Shown here piece by piece: positions 47,101 to 54,878 of a stretch of 64,000 bases of DNA (the stretch's first letter is position 1; each line of letters begins with the position of its first letter). The stretch lies in the NCBI RefSeq assembly GCF_000968055.1, contig NC_022538.1:903499-967498 (forward strand). The letters are read 5' to 3'. Source of the stretch: Alteracholeplasma palmae J233. Its GTDB lineage: Bacteria; Bacillota_I; Bacilli_A; Acholeplasmatales; Acholeplasmataceae. A program made the position numbers and the translations under genes. The notes under the pieces are model-generated. The model worked only from the letters and a program-made list of their open reading frames with translations, did not search any database and was not told the DNA's origin.

Positions 47101-49589
47101 ACATAGATAAGATAATTGAATATATAACAAACATAGAATTAACAAAAGAGAGTCTTTCACTTAATATTGAAACTCATATGATAAAACTAATTAAAACTGA
47201 TACACTCAATATAAGTTATGTTGGAAAAGTAGATCTCTTAAATATTAACGGTAACCTCAGTTTAATTACTAATGAAGAAATTAAACTAAAAGTAATAAAC
47301 TCAGAAGAATTTAATCAATTAAAAGATCTTACAAATAAACTAGATGAAGTTAAGAACTTTTTAAAACAGCTAGAAGAGAATAAAGAAGTAACGATTTATC
47401 TTGATGGTATACTTAATGTTGCTGGAGTAAGTGATTATCTTGAATTTAATAAAATCAAAGGATTTATAAATATTAAAAAAACTGACGACTCAACTAGTGA
47501 TAAATATACCGTATATATGAGTTTTGACGAAATATTTGGGCAGAAAATCACTGTTCATTACATGACAGATGGGTTTATATATATTAGCATTAATGATGGT
47601 ATAAAATTAAAAGTAGAACTTAGTCAATTAGAAAGTATAATTAAAGAAATCAATAGCTATTTACCTGAAGGTTTAGCACCAATTCCAGAGATAAACCTTA
47701 ACGAAATAACTGATTCTATTAGAAATACTGAAATTGATTTTATTAAACTTATAAATAGTATAATGAAATTAAACTGGACAAATGAATGGTTGGCATTGAA
47801 CTTAGAACAAAATTCAATTAAAACAAATATAATGATGTTACTTTATAATCTTGAAGCAGTTAACTTATCAGGAAACTTAAAATACATCAATAACAATCAA
47901 AAAGAAGTCTTTAGATTAGATTTTGAAAGCTTAATAATCAGCTTAAATAAAAATAATATATCAAATAACATAAATACAGAGGATTATATAAATATTGAGG
48001 AGTTAATGGAGTTTATACCAGCAATCATCAATACACTAGACTATTCATATTACGGAATTGAAATTAATACAAGACTTTTGAATAACCAGACAAAAGAGTC
48101 GTTATATATAGTAGGTAGAACTGAAGTCTTACCAACAACTAAAATATCAGAAGTTAGTTTTCCAGAACTTTACTTAGAACTGTTTATTGATACAAAACTA
48201 ATTAATGATGTTAAAAATGCTCAACATAGAATCAAAGTACTTATTAGAAAAAATAATAATGATACTATAATTTCTGTGAATTATAATGATATGAAAATAG
48301 AAATTGGATATGAAAAAGCATTACAAATTGTTGATACAATATTAAAGATATTAGATTTGAGAATTCCACCAATTCAAAACCTACTAAAAAATATAGATTC
48401 ATATGAACCAATAGATACTAAAGCATTTGAAAAGATGGAATTTGCCTCATTAAATGAGTTAAGAGATAAAGTAAATACCTTCTTTGAAAATAATAATGAA
48501 ACATCTAACTATCAAGAAATGATAAAAAATGTATTAACAACCTCACTTGATCGCATTCTAAAAACAACAGTATTAGAATATAGTAATGGCCAAGTAATTT
48601 TTAAAATAGAAAATGATGTCTTAACAAAAGAAGGTAATGGCCAAGCAATTATTACTATTTCTAAAGCAAAAGAACAGTATAAAGATAGACTATTTAGTCT
48701 AAACATTGATAACTTAAATATTTCAAATACGATTATTAACGCTAATGTTATACTAGACTCTGTGAATGGAAATATAGATAAACGAAAAAATCAAGAAGAC
48801 TTTAAAGATAGCATGAACTTTGATACCATTTACGACTTCTTAAGATCAACTAGTAAACTAGCGACCCTAAGTGATTATCATATACATGGAAATATAAAAG
48901 TGAATATGAAAGTCATAGGCATACCTCTAAACTGGTCTATTCCGTTAGAACTACACATGAAGGTATTAGACGGGAAAGTAGAGCTTTACGGAACACTTCT
49001 TGGTATACCAGTTGTAACTGGTGTTAACAATGACGTGCCATATAAAGTAGGAGATACGGGTCCAGGTCATGATAGAAATCTCTATTTTTATTATTCACAA
49101 GGAACGCTTTATCTACATAGAAAAGAAAAAGTAAGTAGATTTCTTCAAAAAGATAGAGACTATGAAAAGAAGACTAAAGTTACTTTGGAAGAATTTAATA
49201 ATAATCCATATCAAATCATTAAGTGGATTGTTGGATTTAGTGATACAATCATGAATGCAATCCAAGATGCATTCCAAAAACCAAGAGAAGTGCCATATGT
49301 ACCAGAAAAAATTCTAACAAATTATCAATATGACAATAAGAGTACTACTCTTACATTAGATATGGGCGTTATATCAGGCAATAAAGATTTAAAGAAAATG
49401 GATTTAACCCTATCTGCGATAAATAATACTAACAATAAGTATTATAACTATTTATATCAAGCTAAGTTTAATTTAAATATTAATGTATCTGTATTAAATA
49501 TGGATTTAGGAACAGATAACTTAGAAGTATATGATATGGGTAAACCAGTAGACTTAAAGCCACTTAAGGATTATATTGCAAAAAACTAA
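44184..49589 (+). CDS. Giant membrane-anchored repeat protein, unknown function
   Basis: 1,801 residues; RBS AGAGGTGA. A single N-terminal membrane helix (about 19-38) should leave the rest outside. An N-terminal domain (about 50-330) is followed by five repeats of about 180 residues beginning near bases 45340, 45900, 46440, 46960 and 47560. Each has a beta stretch like 'N.IYFK....LK', a helix 'L..L.EIL..L....PE..LNE..L' and another beta stretch ending 'SL.LNIE'. Alternating hydrophobic residues give amphipathic strands. A C-terminal domain (about 1500-1801) lacks a second anchor. No YDG motif, LPXTG or enzyme motif. Could be an adhesin, scaffold or lipid-binding groove; function not recognised. 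Confidence 0.75.
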   Translation: MNQMGTNSFIEVKNFKMGKLKWIFTGVLFSLMIFIVNSTMKSTAKRPLDPLDSSEKLVETLNKPKNGTPSEYSAFENYQIAAGIIYNATYFEAKTAGEVVANAPVIGNVTQKLESLRIKKYHQLYTELKSTGTVNAAEQKFISKSNDNVQVFYAKGDFNKNNVTWSDPSSLSMETYLNNYGAFPFEIGKYRINLKTILDQKMTKEKDHYILTFKIDVADVTEAGITSFNPSISSYYRELETVGDAVVESFNSLKVVLTIDENWLPISSQVEESYTVKKFGFSVLTKGNMTETYTDINADKPFPEYVDKYLELADKNETLPEYKEEKTASNYIMDVINSIMAKPIVFDANIKMNQITQDLSLGINIDTKEGLNFNLAAQIDNIGRFLYKNNQIYFKVDSNQSLNGYINQDSIKKLLDKFGVEISTETLDLNALLTDITENATLEKINNDINILLALRLGDKNININLQLNEQNATVTIKKIQITMDDIVEITLKVSDKEYQSLEFNISDLTNKDLYLEQLEKIYELIMFETVQFNGGFKVNSTDIKLFGQLNRNKELDVDLLVNDSLEINFSFRQNILYIRIGSMRISGTINQLKEILEIIKDYSEINIPEFTLNEEVLKEIVSVFNTLQIDSQTISIAIKDLIASLKFNNENNEYQFNLDFNNISGNINLVINEEIKLKEIDIDYIEINQFIPLIKNILPIIKNKQAHLELPELVLNVNNKELLISASLNIDFDKNIYQLELKYSNNKVKLTYENENIYLSLNDKLKLKTSKDELIHHLKKLTDLPELSDLIEKIDIKEILNQLVFKTNNDVLEITYDNIKLDIITTDNHIDLMNIHFKDIKIPKLRIDSNYTYQSIDITEYKEPDFLYSIFDDIKTILDSKTVYAKIELSIDGEIVKGMIYLDFNEGLKIDIEAYYKNQLFELMIRNKDIYFKTGHIKLRAHLDDLSEIVKELKTFIPNIDENQIKSMMNLDIDKIIEYITNIELTKESLSLNIETHMIKLIKTDTLNISYVGKVDLLNINGNLSLITNEEIKLKVINSEEFNQLKDLTNKLDEVKNFLKQLEENKEVTIYLDGILNVAGVSDYLEFNKIKGFINIKKTDDSTSDKYTVYMSFDEIFGQKITVHYMTDGFIYISINDGIKLKVELSQLESIIKEINSYLPEGLAPIPEINLNEITDSIRNTEIDFIKLINSIMKLNWTNEWLALNLEQNSIKTNIMMLLYNLEAVNLSGNLKYINNNQKEVFRLDFESLIISLNKNNISNNINTEDYINIEELMEFIPAIINTLDYSYYGIEINTRLLNNQTKESLYIVGRTEVLPTTKISEVSFPELYLELFIDTKLINDVKNAQHRIKVLIRKNNNDTIISVNYNDMKIEIGYEKALQIVDTILKILDLRIPPIQNLLKNIDSYEPIDTKAFEKMEFASLNELRDKVNTFFENNNETSNYQEMIKNVLTTSLDRILKTTVLEYSNGQVIFKIENDVLTKEGNGQAIITISKAKEQYKDRLFSLNIDNLNISNTIINANVILDSVNGNIDKRKNQEDFKDSMNFDTIYDFLRSTSKLATLSDYHIHGNIKVNMKVIGIPLNWSIPLELHMKVLDGKVELYGTLLGIPVVTGVNNDVPYKVGDTGPGHDRNLYFYYSQGTLYLHRKEKVSRFLQKDRDYEKKTKVTLEEFNNNPYQIIKWIVGFSDTIMNAIQDAFQKPREVPYVPEKILTNYQYDNKSTTLTLDMGVISGNKDLKKMDLTLSAINNTNNKYYNYLYQAKFNLNINVSVLNMDLGTDNLEVYDMGKPVDLKPLKDYIAKN

Positions 49590-49590
49590 A

Positions 49591-49626
49591 TTTAAGGGTG
49601 CATTCGTAAGCGAATGTACCTTTAAA
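49591..49626 (+). terminator. Long hairpin after the giant repeat gene
   Basis: A 16-bp stem (49591-49606 with 49611-49626, two G-T pairs, loop TAAG) right after the stop codon. T tail is short, so it may act as a terminator or an mRNA 3' stabiliser. Confidence 0.6.
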
Positions 49627-49632
49627 TATGAA

Positions 49633-49663
49633 TTGACAAAAAAGTTATATTTTGTGCGATAAT
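49633..49663 (+). promoter_or_regulatory. Promoter of the HAD-IA phosphatase
   Basis: TTGACA (49633-49638) and extended -10 TGCGATAAT (49655-49663), spacer 19. Confidence 0.6.
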
Positions 49664-49695
49664 ATAATTATAAGAAACTAGGAGGAATTTATAAA

Positions 49696-50346
49696 ATGAT
49701 AAAAGGAATTATATTTGACTTAGATGGGACTTTGCTTGATACAACTAAAGATATTCAAAATAGTCTAAACCAGGCACTTACAACTTATAATCTCCCTAAA
49801 CTAGATTTATTGAATGTAAAAAGAAACTTAGGTAATGGATCAGGAGCTTTAATTAAAGCATCAGTCCCACAAAATACAAATATAGAGATAATAGAAAAAG
49901 TAAAAGAATATTATGACAACTACTATAAAGAACACAATAATATATTAACTAAACCTTATGATGGTATAGTAGAACTTTTAAGAGAACTCAAAAAACTTAA
50001 TCTAAAACTAGGAATCGCATCTAATAAATACCAAGAAGGTGTAACAAACTTAAATGAAACACTATTTGAAGGTCTATTTGATGTTGCCTTAGGTGAAACT
50101 AAGGGAATGCCATTAAAACCAGATCCATCTATTATACATTTAGCGCTTGCTAAAATGAAATTAGCGCCTCATGAAGTACTTTACATAGGTGATACTGAAG
50201 TGGATTATAAAACCGCTATAAACAGCAATCTTGATTGTGTTTTAGTAACTTGGGGGTTTAGAGAAAAAAAAGACTTAGAAGCATTAAACCCAAATTATAT
50301 AATAGATGAACCAGGAGAAATTATAGATATTATTAAAAAAAGATAA
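49696..50346 (+). CDS. HAD-IA phosphatase (phosphoglycolate phosphatase-like)
   Basis: 216 residues; RBS AGGAGG. Motif I DLDGTLLDT, motif II 'IASNK', Lys in 'LKPDPS', motif IV GDTEVD, with an alpha-helical cap. Gph/PpaX-like; substrate unproven. Confidence 0.88.
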   Translation: MIKGIIFDLDGTLLDTTKDIQNSLNQALTTYNLPKLDLLNVKRNLGNGSGALIKASVPQNTNIEIIEKVKEYYDNYYKEHNNILTKPYDGIVELLRELKKLNLKLGIASNKYQEGVTNLNETLFEGLFDVALGETKGMPLKPDPSIIHLALAKMKLAPHEVLYIGDTEVDYKTAINSNLDCVLVTWGFREKKDLEALNPNYIIDEPGEIIDIIKKR

Positions 50347-50358
50347 GGGGAATAGAAA

Positions 50359-50543
50359 TTGAGTTTACTAAAATTAGAAAATATTTCTAAATATTACCGT
50401 TCTGAAAACACTGTTTCAATTGGTGTTGAGAAGTACTAGGTATATTTGTCATGCATTTTATATTTGTATCTATTGGTATTCTACCAGTTAAACTTTTGTT
50501 AAGAAAAACACCCGCGGATATTATCACTAAATATGATATTTAA
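50359..50543 (+). pseudogene. ABC exporter (ATPase-permease fusion) relic
   Basis: Starts TTG with a weak GGGG RBS and reads 'LSLLKLENISKYYRSENTVS', the start of a MacB-type ABC ATPase, to TAG 50437-50439. A second frame then reads '..IGILPVKLLLRKTPADII', ending KYDI at TAA 50541-50543, typical of the C-terminus of the FtsX-like permease. Everything between is deleted. Confidence 0.75.
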
Positions 50544-50547
50544 TAAA

Positions 50548-50593
50548 AAAACTATAAGTGCTAAATTTACTAGCATTTATAGTTTTATTTTTT
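50548..50593. terminator. Bidirectional terminator
   Basis: AAAACTATAAGTGCTA (50548-50563) / TAGCATTTATAGTTTT (50571-50586), one mismatch, T-rich on both strands. Serves yaaA on the minus strand. Confidence 0.8.
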
Positions 50594-51271
50594 GTATATG
50601 TAATAAGAATCATTTGAAAGTTCAGCATCAAAAGTATAATTTAGTAGAGATACTGATTTTAATTGTTCTAAAGATGAGATATTATTTTGAATGATATAGT
50701 TAGCCATCAGCCCTCTTAGTTTCTTTAAATTCATATTAGACTCTTTTTTATCACCAATCCTAAAATCTACTTTAATGTAATGAGTATTTCTTGGAATCAG
50801 TCTTCCAAATTCAGAAGATGCTAAATCAATAAGAATTTCATTTGAGTGTTTATTATGAATATAGTCACTAATTAATCTTGACCAGTAATTATATAAATCT
50901 ATTTCAAGGTTCATTATAAAATCTAATCTATATCTAGAAATTTTATCAGTAGGTCTTAAAATTCCATAGTAGGCATCTAAAATATATAATTTATTAGACT
51001 GATAAGTTAAGTTTTTAGCATCAAGATACTTAAATGCTTGCCCAGAATAAAGCAATTGGGCTTGGTATGTTTCTTCTAAACTATGATAAAAAGAATATAC
51101 CTCAGTCGCAATCTTATCTGATACTTTCATAATTTCTATGATATCAGATTTGCTCAAACTCTCTAAATGATTTCTTAAAAAGTCATTTTCTTTTTTAAAT
51201 AATATAGATGTGCCAGAAGTACTAATAGGATCTTTTGTAAAAGTCTTGCTGGGAGAAATAAAAACTATCAT
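50585..51271 (-). CDS. yaaA: Peroxide stress protein YaaA (DUF328)
   Basis: 228 residues; RBS GAGGTGA. 'MIVFISPSKT', 'LLYSGQAFKYLDA', 'ILDAYYGILRPTDKISRYRL', 'IDLASSEFGRLI' and 'LKKLRGLMANYII' follow the YaaA family from end to end. YaaA limits free iron and DNA damage during peroxide stress in E. coli; the molecular activity is only partly known. Likely cotranscribed with the nitroreductase upstream (52-base gap). Confidence 0.88.
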   Translation of the reverse strand: MIVFISPSKTFTKDPISTSGTSILFKKENDFLRNHLESLSKSDIIEIMKVSDKIATEVYSFYHSLEETYQAQLLYSGQAFKYLDAKNLTYQSNKLYILDAYYGILRPTDKISRYRLDFIMNLEIDLYNYWSRLISDYIHNKHSNEILIDLASSEFGRLIPRNTHYIKVDFRIGDKKESNMNLKKLRGLMANYIIQNNISSLEQLKSVSLLNYTFDAELSNDSYYIYKK

Positions 51272-51323
51272 ACTTAAGGGTCACCTCACTTAAACCATTA
51301 ATTAATCTATTTTTTAAATAGAA

Positions 51324-51926
51324 CTAAAGCCAAGTCGTAAGCTCATCATTAGATAAGCGAACAGATTCATAACCTGATTCATTTGCCTTTCCAATTGAAA
51401 CAATTAAAACTGGAATGAAGTTTTTATCAATATTTAAAGCGTCATTGATAGCCAAATGATTAAAACCACCTATTGGACATGTATCTAGGCCGTAAGATTT
51501 TGCTACTTGCATTAACTGCATCGCAACTATCCCGCCATCAATATAAATATCCTTTTTAGCTTTTTCTTCAGTAATAGTAGGAACTATTACTTTAAATTTC
51601 TCAAGTTGAGCTTCTTTTACCTCAACTGACATTTTACCTTCACTAACAGCTTTAGAATATAGTTTTTCTGCAATGTCAAATTTTTTCATATTACCAAAAA
51701 TAACAATCATGGCAGAAGAAGTATCAAGTTGTGTTTGATTACCATATAGTACAGGTCTTAATTTTTCTTTCGCTTCTTGCGATTCAATGACAAAAAATCT
51801 CCATGGTTGCATATTCATAGAAGATGGTGCTCTGTAAACATCTGCTAATAGTTTATTAAATAAATCTCTTGGTATTTTATAATTACTATCATAAACTCTA
51901 ATACTTCGACGATCTGTTAAGTTCAT
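51324..51926 (-). CDS. Nitroreductase-family FMN oxidoreductase
   Basis: 200 residues; RBS AAAGGAA. N-terminal 'RRSIRVYDSNYKIP', 'APSSMNMQPWRFFVIES' and 'GIVAMQLMQVAKSYGLDTCPIGGF' are the FMN-binding landmarks of the nitroreductase family. Uses NAD(P)H to reduce nitro compounds or quinones. Divergent from mutY. Confidence 0.88.
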   Translation of the reverse strand: MNLTDRRSIRVYDSNYKIPRDLFNKLLADVYRAPSSMNMQPWRFFVIESQEAKEKLRPVLYGNQTQLDTSSAMIVIFGNMKKFDIAEKLYSKAVSEGKMSVEVKEAQLEKFKVIVPTITEEKAKKDIYIDGGIVAMQLMQVAKSYGLDTCPIGGFNHLAINDALNIDKNFIPVLIVSIGKANESGYESVRLSNDELTTWL

Positions 51927-52008
51927 AATTCAATTCCTTTCATAAAATCTTAACTTATTCTAACATTAAATTACATAAGGTGCTTAGTGATATGCTTTTA
52001 ATTCTTTG

Positions 52009-52025
52009 TGATATAATAAAAAATA
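52009..52025 (+). promoter_or_regulatory. Extended -10 promoter giving leaderless mutY
   Basis: TGATATAAT (52009-52017) ends seven bases before ATG 52025, with no Shine-Dalgarno between, so the transcript should begin at or next to the start codon. An earlier in-frame ATG (51991) would lie upstream of the -10 box. Confidence 0.6.
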
Positions 52026-53023
52026 TGAACAGTAAAGAATTATTTAAGTGGTATGAAAAAAACCATAGAAAACTAAAATTTAGAGAAACTAAAAATCCAT
52101 ACCATATTTGGATTAGTGAAGTTATGTTACAACAAACGCAGGTAGACACAGTGTTACCTTATTTTTCTTCTTTTATAGAAAAGTACCCAGATGTTAAAAC
52201 ACTTGCTAAAACAGATTTAGAAACAGTATTAAAATCTGTTGAGGGATTAGGTTATTATAGAAGATTTAGAAACATGCATAAAGCAGCAGTATATATTCAT
52301 GAAAATCTAGAAGATATTTTCCCAAGTACATATAAGGATTTATTAAAACTACCTGGTATTGGTAGATATACTGCAGGAGCTATCATGTCTATTGCCTATG
52401 ATCAACCTTATAGCGCACTAGATGGTAATGTCATTAGAGTTTTGACTAGATATTTTAATATCGATTGGGATATGTCATTAGAAAAAAATAGAAAATTACT
52501 TGATCAAAAAAATCAAGAAATCATTGAAAATATGCCTAGCGCAAACATTTATACCCAAAGTATGATGGAAATTGGTGCTTTAGTCTGTAGACCAACAGAA
52601 ACTAAATGTATGGTTTGTCCTTTTAAAGATGAGTGTTTGGGATATAAAAACAATAATGCTTTAGAATATCCAATTTCACTTAAAAAAATAGCAAAAGTAG
52701 AATTAACATATTTTGTATTTATAGTCACTTATCATACGAAATATGTTTTAAGAAAAAGAACTGAGAAATTACTAGAAGGGTTTTATGAATTCTTACAAGT
52801 AGAATCAGAATCTTTATCAGAGGCAATAGAAAGTTTAGAAAAATTAGGAATATCTATAAAAAATCCTAAATATTCAAAAAAGGTGAAGCATGTTTTCACC
52901 CATCAATTTTGGAGTATGGAGGTTTATGAAGCAGTAGTTAATGAAAATCCAGAACCTGAGTATTATTTAATTGATGATTTGGAAAAAATACCAATTGCGA
53001 TTGCACACAGAAAAATCATATAA
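52025..53023 (+). CDS. mutY: A/G-specific adenine glycosylase MutY
   Basis: 332 residues from ATG 52025. 'SEVMLQQTQVDTVLPYF' and the helix-hairpin-helix 'LPGIGRYTAGAIMSIAY' with catalytic Asp in 'ALDGNV' mark the HhH-GPD domain. Four Cys in C-x6-C-x2-C-x5-C ('VCRPTETKCMVCPFKDEC') bind a 4Fe-4S cluster. The C-terminal third is the NUDIX-like domain that recognises 8-oxoG. Removes A opposite 8-oxoG. The start is set by the promoter, implying leaderless translation. Confidence 0.93.
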   Translation: MNSKELFKWYEKNHRKLKFRETKNPYHIWISEVMLQQTQVDTVLPYFSSFIEKYPDVKTLAKTDLETVLKSVEGLGYYRRFRNMHKAAVYIHENLEDIFPSTYKDLLKLPGIGRYTAGAIMSIAYDQPYSALDGNVIRVLTRYFNIDWDMSLEKNRKLLDQKNQEIIENMPSANIYTQSMMEIGALVCRPTETKCMVCPFKDECLGYKNNNALEYPISLKKIAKVELTYFVFIVTYHTKYVLRKRTEKLLEGFYEFLQVESESLSEAIESLEKLGISIKNPKYSKKVKHVFTHQFWSMEVYEAVVNENPEPEYYLIDDLEKIPIAIAHRKII

Positions 53024-53024
53024 A

Positions 53025-53054
53025 AAAAGAGGAGAAAATTAATTTTCCTCTTTT
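53025..53054. terminator. Terminator between convergent mutY and queT
   Basis: AAAAGAGGA (53025-53033) / TCCTCTTTT (53046-53054), A- and T-rich flanks on both strands. Confidence 0.75.
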
Positions 53055-53061
53055 GCTTATT

Positions 53062-53577
53062 TTATTGTATTAATTCTAATAAATGATCATTGCGTTTGAT
53101 TGTGTAATATAAAGGAATACCAACACAATATAATACGACAAACTCTCCTAAAAATACCCATCCAAAGTTTGCCCAATATAAACTTGACTGAAACATTTCA
53201 AGTATAGGCATACCAGGATTAAATTCTACTTGAATTAAAACTATTGGAATAATAATTGCGTTGCTTAGTGCTGGAAATACGAGTGAAACCCACCATATTT
53301 TTTTAAACAGTATCATGAATAAAATAGCCACTAAACTAGCTAAACTACCAAAAGTAGCATCTATGATTCCAAAAGGACTCGCAAGATTTGCTAAAAAAGT
53401 TCCTAGTAGTAATCCAACAGTGTACTTAGAATTAAAAAGTACTAGTATAAGTAAGACTTCAGCAATTCTAAATTGAATAAAGTCAAAACTTAAAAAATAA
53501 AATGCAAAAACTAAAGCTACATACATAGCTGCGACTATAACCTGTTTGGTTATGTCTTTTACGGTAAAATCTTTCAT
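53062..53577 (-). CDS. queT: Queuosine-precursor transporter QueT
   Basis: 171 residues; RBS GGGAG, nine bases before ATG. About five membrane helices with the QueT/DUF988 pattern ('FRIAEVLLILVLFNSKYTVG', 'SPFGIIDATFGSLASLVA'). It is the substrate-binding component of an ECF importer for preQ1/queuine-type bases. Divergent from tgt, the enzyme using the base. No de novo preQ1 genes are seen here, consistent with salvage. Confidence 0.88.
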   Translation of the reverse strand: MKDFTVKDITKQVIVAAMYVALVFAFYFLSFDFIQFRIAEVLLILVLFNSKYTVGLLLGTFLANLASPFGIIDATFGSLASLVAILFMILFKKIWWVSLVFPALSNAIIIPIVLIQVEFNPGMPILEMFQSSLYWANFGWVFLGEFVVLYCVGIPLYYTIKRNDHLLELIQ

Positions 53578-53585
53578 TTAATTGT

Positions 53586-53636
53586 CTCCCTGTTTTTATT
53601 TTTAATGAAGCTAGCTGGTTTCCTAGGGTACAGCTA
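53586..53636 (-). promoter_or_regulatory. Candidate preQ1 riboswitch before queT
   Basis: On the minus strand TAGCTG (53636-53631) pairs with CAGCTA (53617-53612). The 13-base loop contains CCCT (53628-53625), which can pair with AGGG (53591-53588) in the queT Shine-Dalgarno, across an A-rich linker. This is an H-type pseudoknot that hides the RBS, the principle of preQ1 riboswitches. Sequence matches no class perfectly; class II-like or variant. Confidence 0.5.
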
Positions 53637-53652
53637 ACTTTTACCACTACTA

Positions 53653-53680
53653 ATTATAGCAAATTATGATATAATTACAA
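53653..53680. promoter_or_regulatory. Overlapping divergent promoters of queT and tgt
   Basis: queT (minus): TTGTAA (53680-53675), 16 bases, TATAAT (53658-53653). tgt (plus): extended -10 TGATATAAT (53667-53675). The two overlap, so polymerases compete. Confidence 0.7.
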
Positions 53681-53698
53681 GGTGAAAGAGGTTATATT

Positions 53699-54814
53699 AT
53701 GAGCATTAAATTTGAAATAACACATATATGTAAACAAAGTGGTGCAAGATTAGGCAAATTAACTACTCCACACGGAGTATTTGAAACCCCAATTTTTATG
53801 CCTGTAGGCACATTAGCTACTGTAAAAACATTAACACCAGAAGAAATTAAAGAAGTATCTGAAGGACTAATTTTAGGAAATACTTATCACCTTTGGCAAC
53901 AACCAGGTGAACAACTAGTTAAAAAACACGGTGGAATTCGTGGCTTTATGAATTGGGATGGAGCCCTTTTAACTGATAGTGGAGGCTTTCAAGTATTTAG
54001 TTTAGCTAAAATGAGAGATATCAAAGAAGAAGGTGTTTATTTTAAACACCATAAAAGTGGCGCACCTTTATTCTTATCACCAGAAAAAGCAATTGAAATT
54101 CAAGAAGCTTTAGGTGCTGATATTATTATGAGCTTTGATGAATGTCCGCCTCCATATGAAACAACTGATTACATGAAAAAATCAGTTGAACGTACTTTAA
54201 GATGGGCTAAAAGAGGAAAAGATGCTTTAACTACAGATCAAGCTTTATTCGGTATTGTACAAGGTGGCTTAGACAAAGAAATTAGAAAATACTGTGCTGA
54301 AAAATTAGCTGAGATGGATTTTCCGGGATATTCTATCGGGGGTCTTTCAGTTGGTGAAACAAAAGAAGAAATGTATGAAATGACTGAATATCTAAATGAC
54401 ATTATACCTAAAAATAAACCAAGATATTTAATGGGTGTAGGAGCTCCTGAAGACTTAGTCGAAAATGTTATTAACGGAGTAGATATGTTTGATTGCGTAT
54501 TACCAACAAGAATTGCTAGACATGGTACTGCACTCACAACAGAAGGTAAAGTAGTTATTAAAAATAATATCTACGCAGAAGATTTTAGTTCGATTGACCC
54601 TAATTTAAAAACGCCTGTATCTAAGTATACAAAATCATACTTAAGACACTTATTTAAGGCAAATGAAATATTAGGGATGAGACTTATTTCTTATCAAAAC
54701 CTGGCTTATTTAAAGCATTTGATGGCAGAAATTAGACAAGCAATCAAAGAAGATAGATTGTTAGATTTTAAAGAAGAATTTTATAAAAAAACAAATTACC
54801 CTAAAGTAAGATAA
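53699..54814 (+). CDS. tgt: tRNA-guanine transglycosylase Tgt without zinc ligands
   Basis: 371 residues; RBS GAAAGAGG. The TIM-barrel enzyme exchanges guanine 34 for preQ1 (or queuine) in GUN tRNAs. Catalytic features are intact: '[11 protein letters not shown]' and the nucleophile Asp265 in '[16 protein letters not shown]'. The C-terminal zinc site, normally C-x-C-x2-C and a distant His (E. coli 302, 304, 307, 333), is gone: the positions are Leu303, Thr305, Ser308 and Gln333, while flanking 'DPN' and 'SYLRHLF' align without gaps. Substrate comes from queT, divergently transcribed. Confidence 0.93.
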   Translation: MSIKFEITHICKQSGARLGKLTTPHGVFETPIFMPVGTLATVKTLTPEEIKEVSEGLILGNTYHLWQQPGEQLVKKHGGIRGFMNWDGALLTDSGGFQVFSLAKMRDIKEEGVYFKHHKSGAPLFLSPEKAIEIQEALGADIIMSFDECPPPYETTDYMKKSVERTLRWAKRGKDALTTDQALFGIVQGGLDKEIRKYCAEKLAEMDFPGYSIGGLSVGETKEEMYEMTEYLNDIIPKNKPRYLMGVGAPEDLVENVINGVDMFDCVLPTRIARHGTALTTEGKVVIKNNIYAEDFSSIDPNLKTPVSKYTKSYLRHLFKANEILGMRLISYQNLAYLKHLMAEIRQAIKEDRLLDFKEEFYKKTNYPKVR

Positions 54815-54878
54815 TAATCTTTATTTTAACTGTAATTTGTTATACAATAGTAGTGAATATAATATTAGGAGGGGTATC

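Noticed and set aside
50560-50580. Bidirectional hairpin as an operator
   Set aside because: T runs on both strands and convergent position fit a terminator better.
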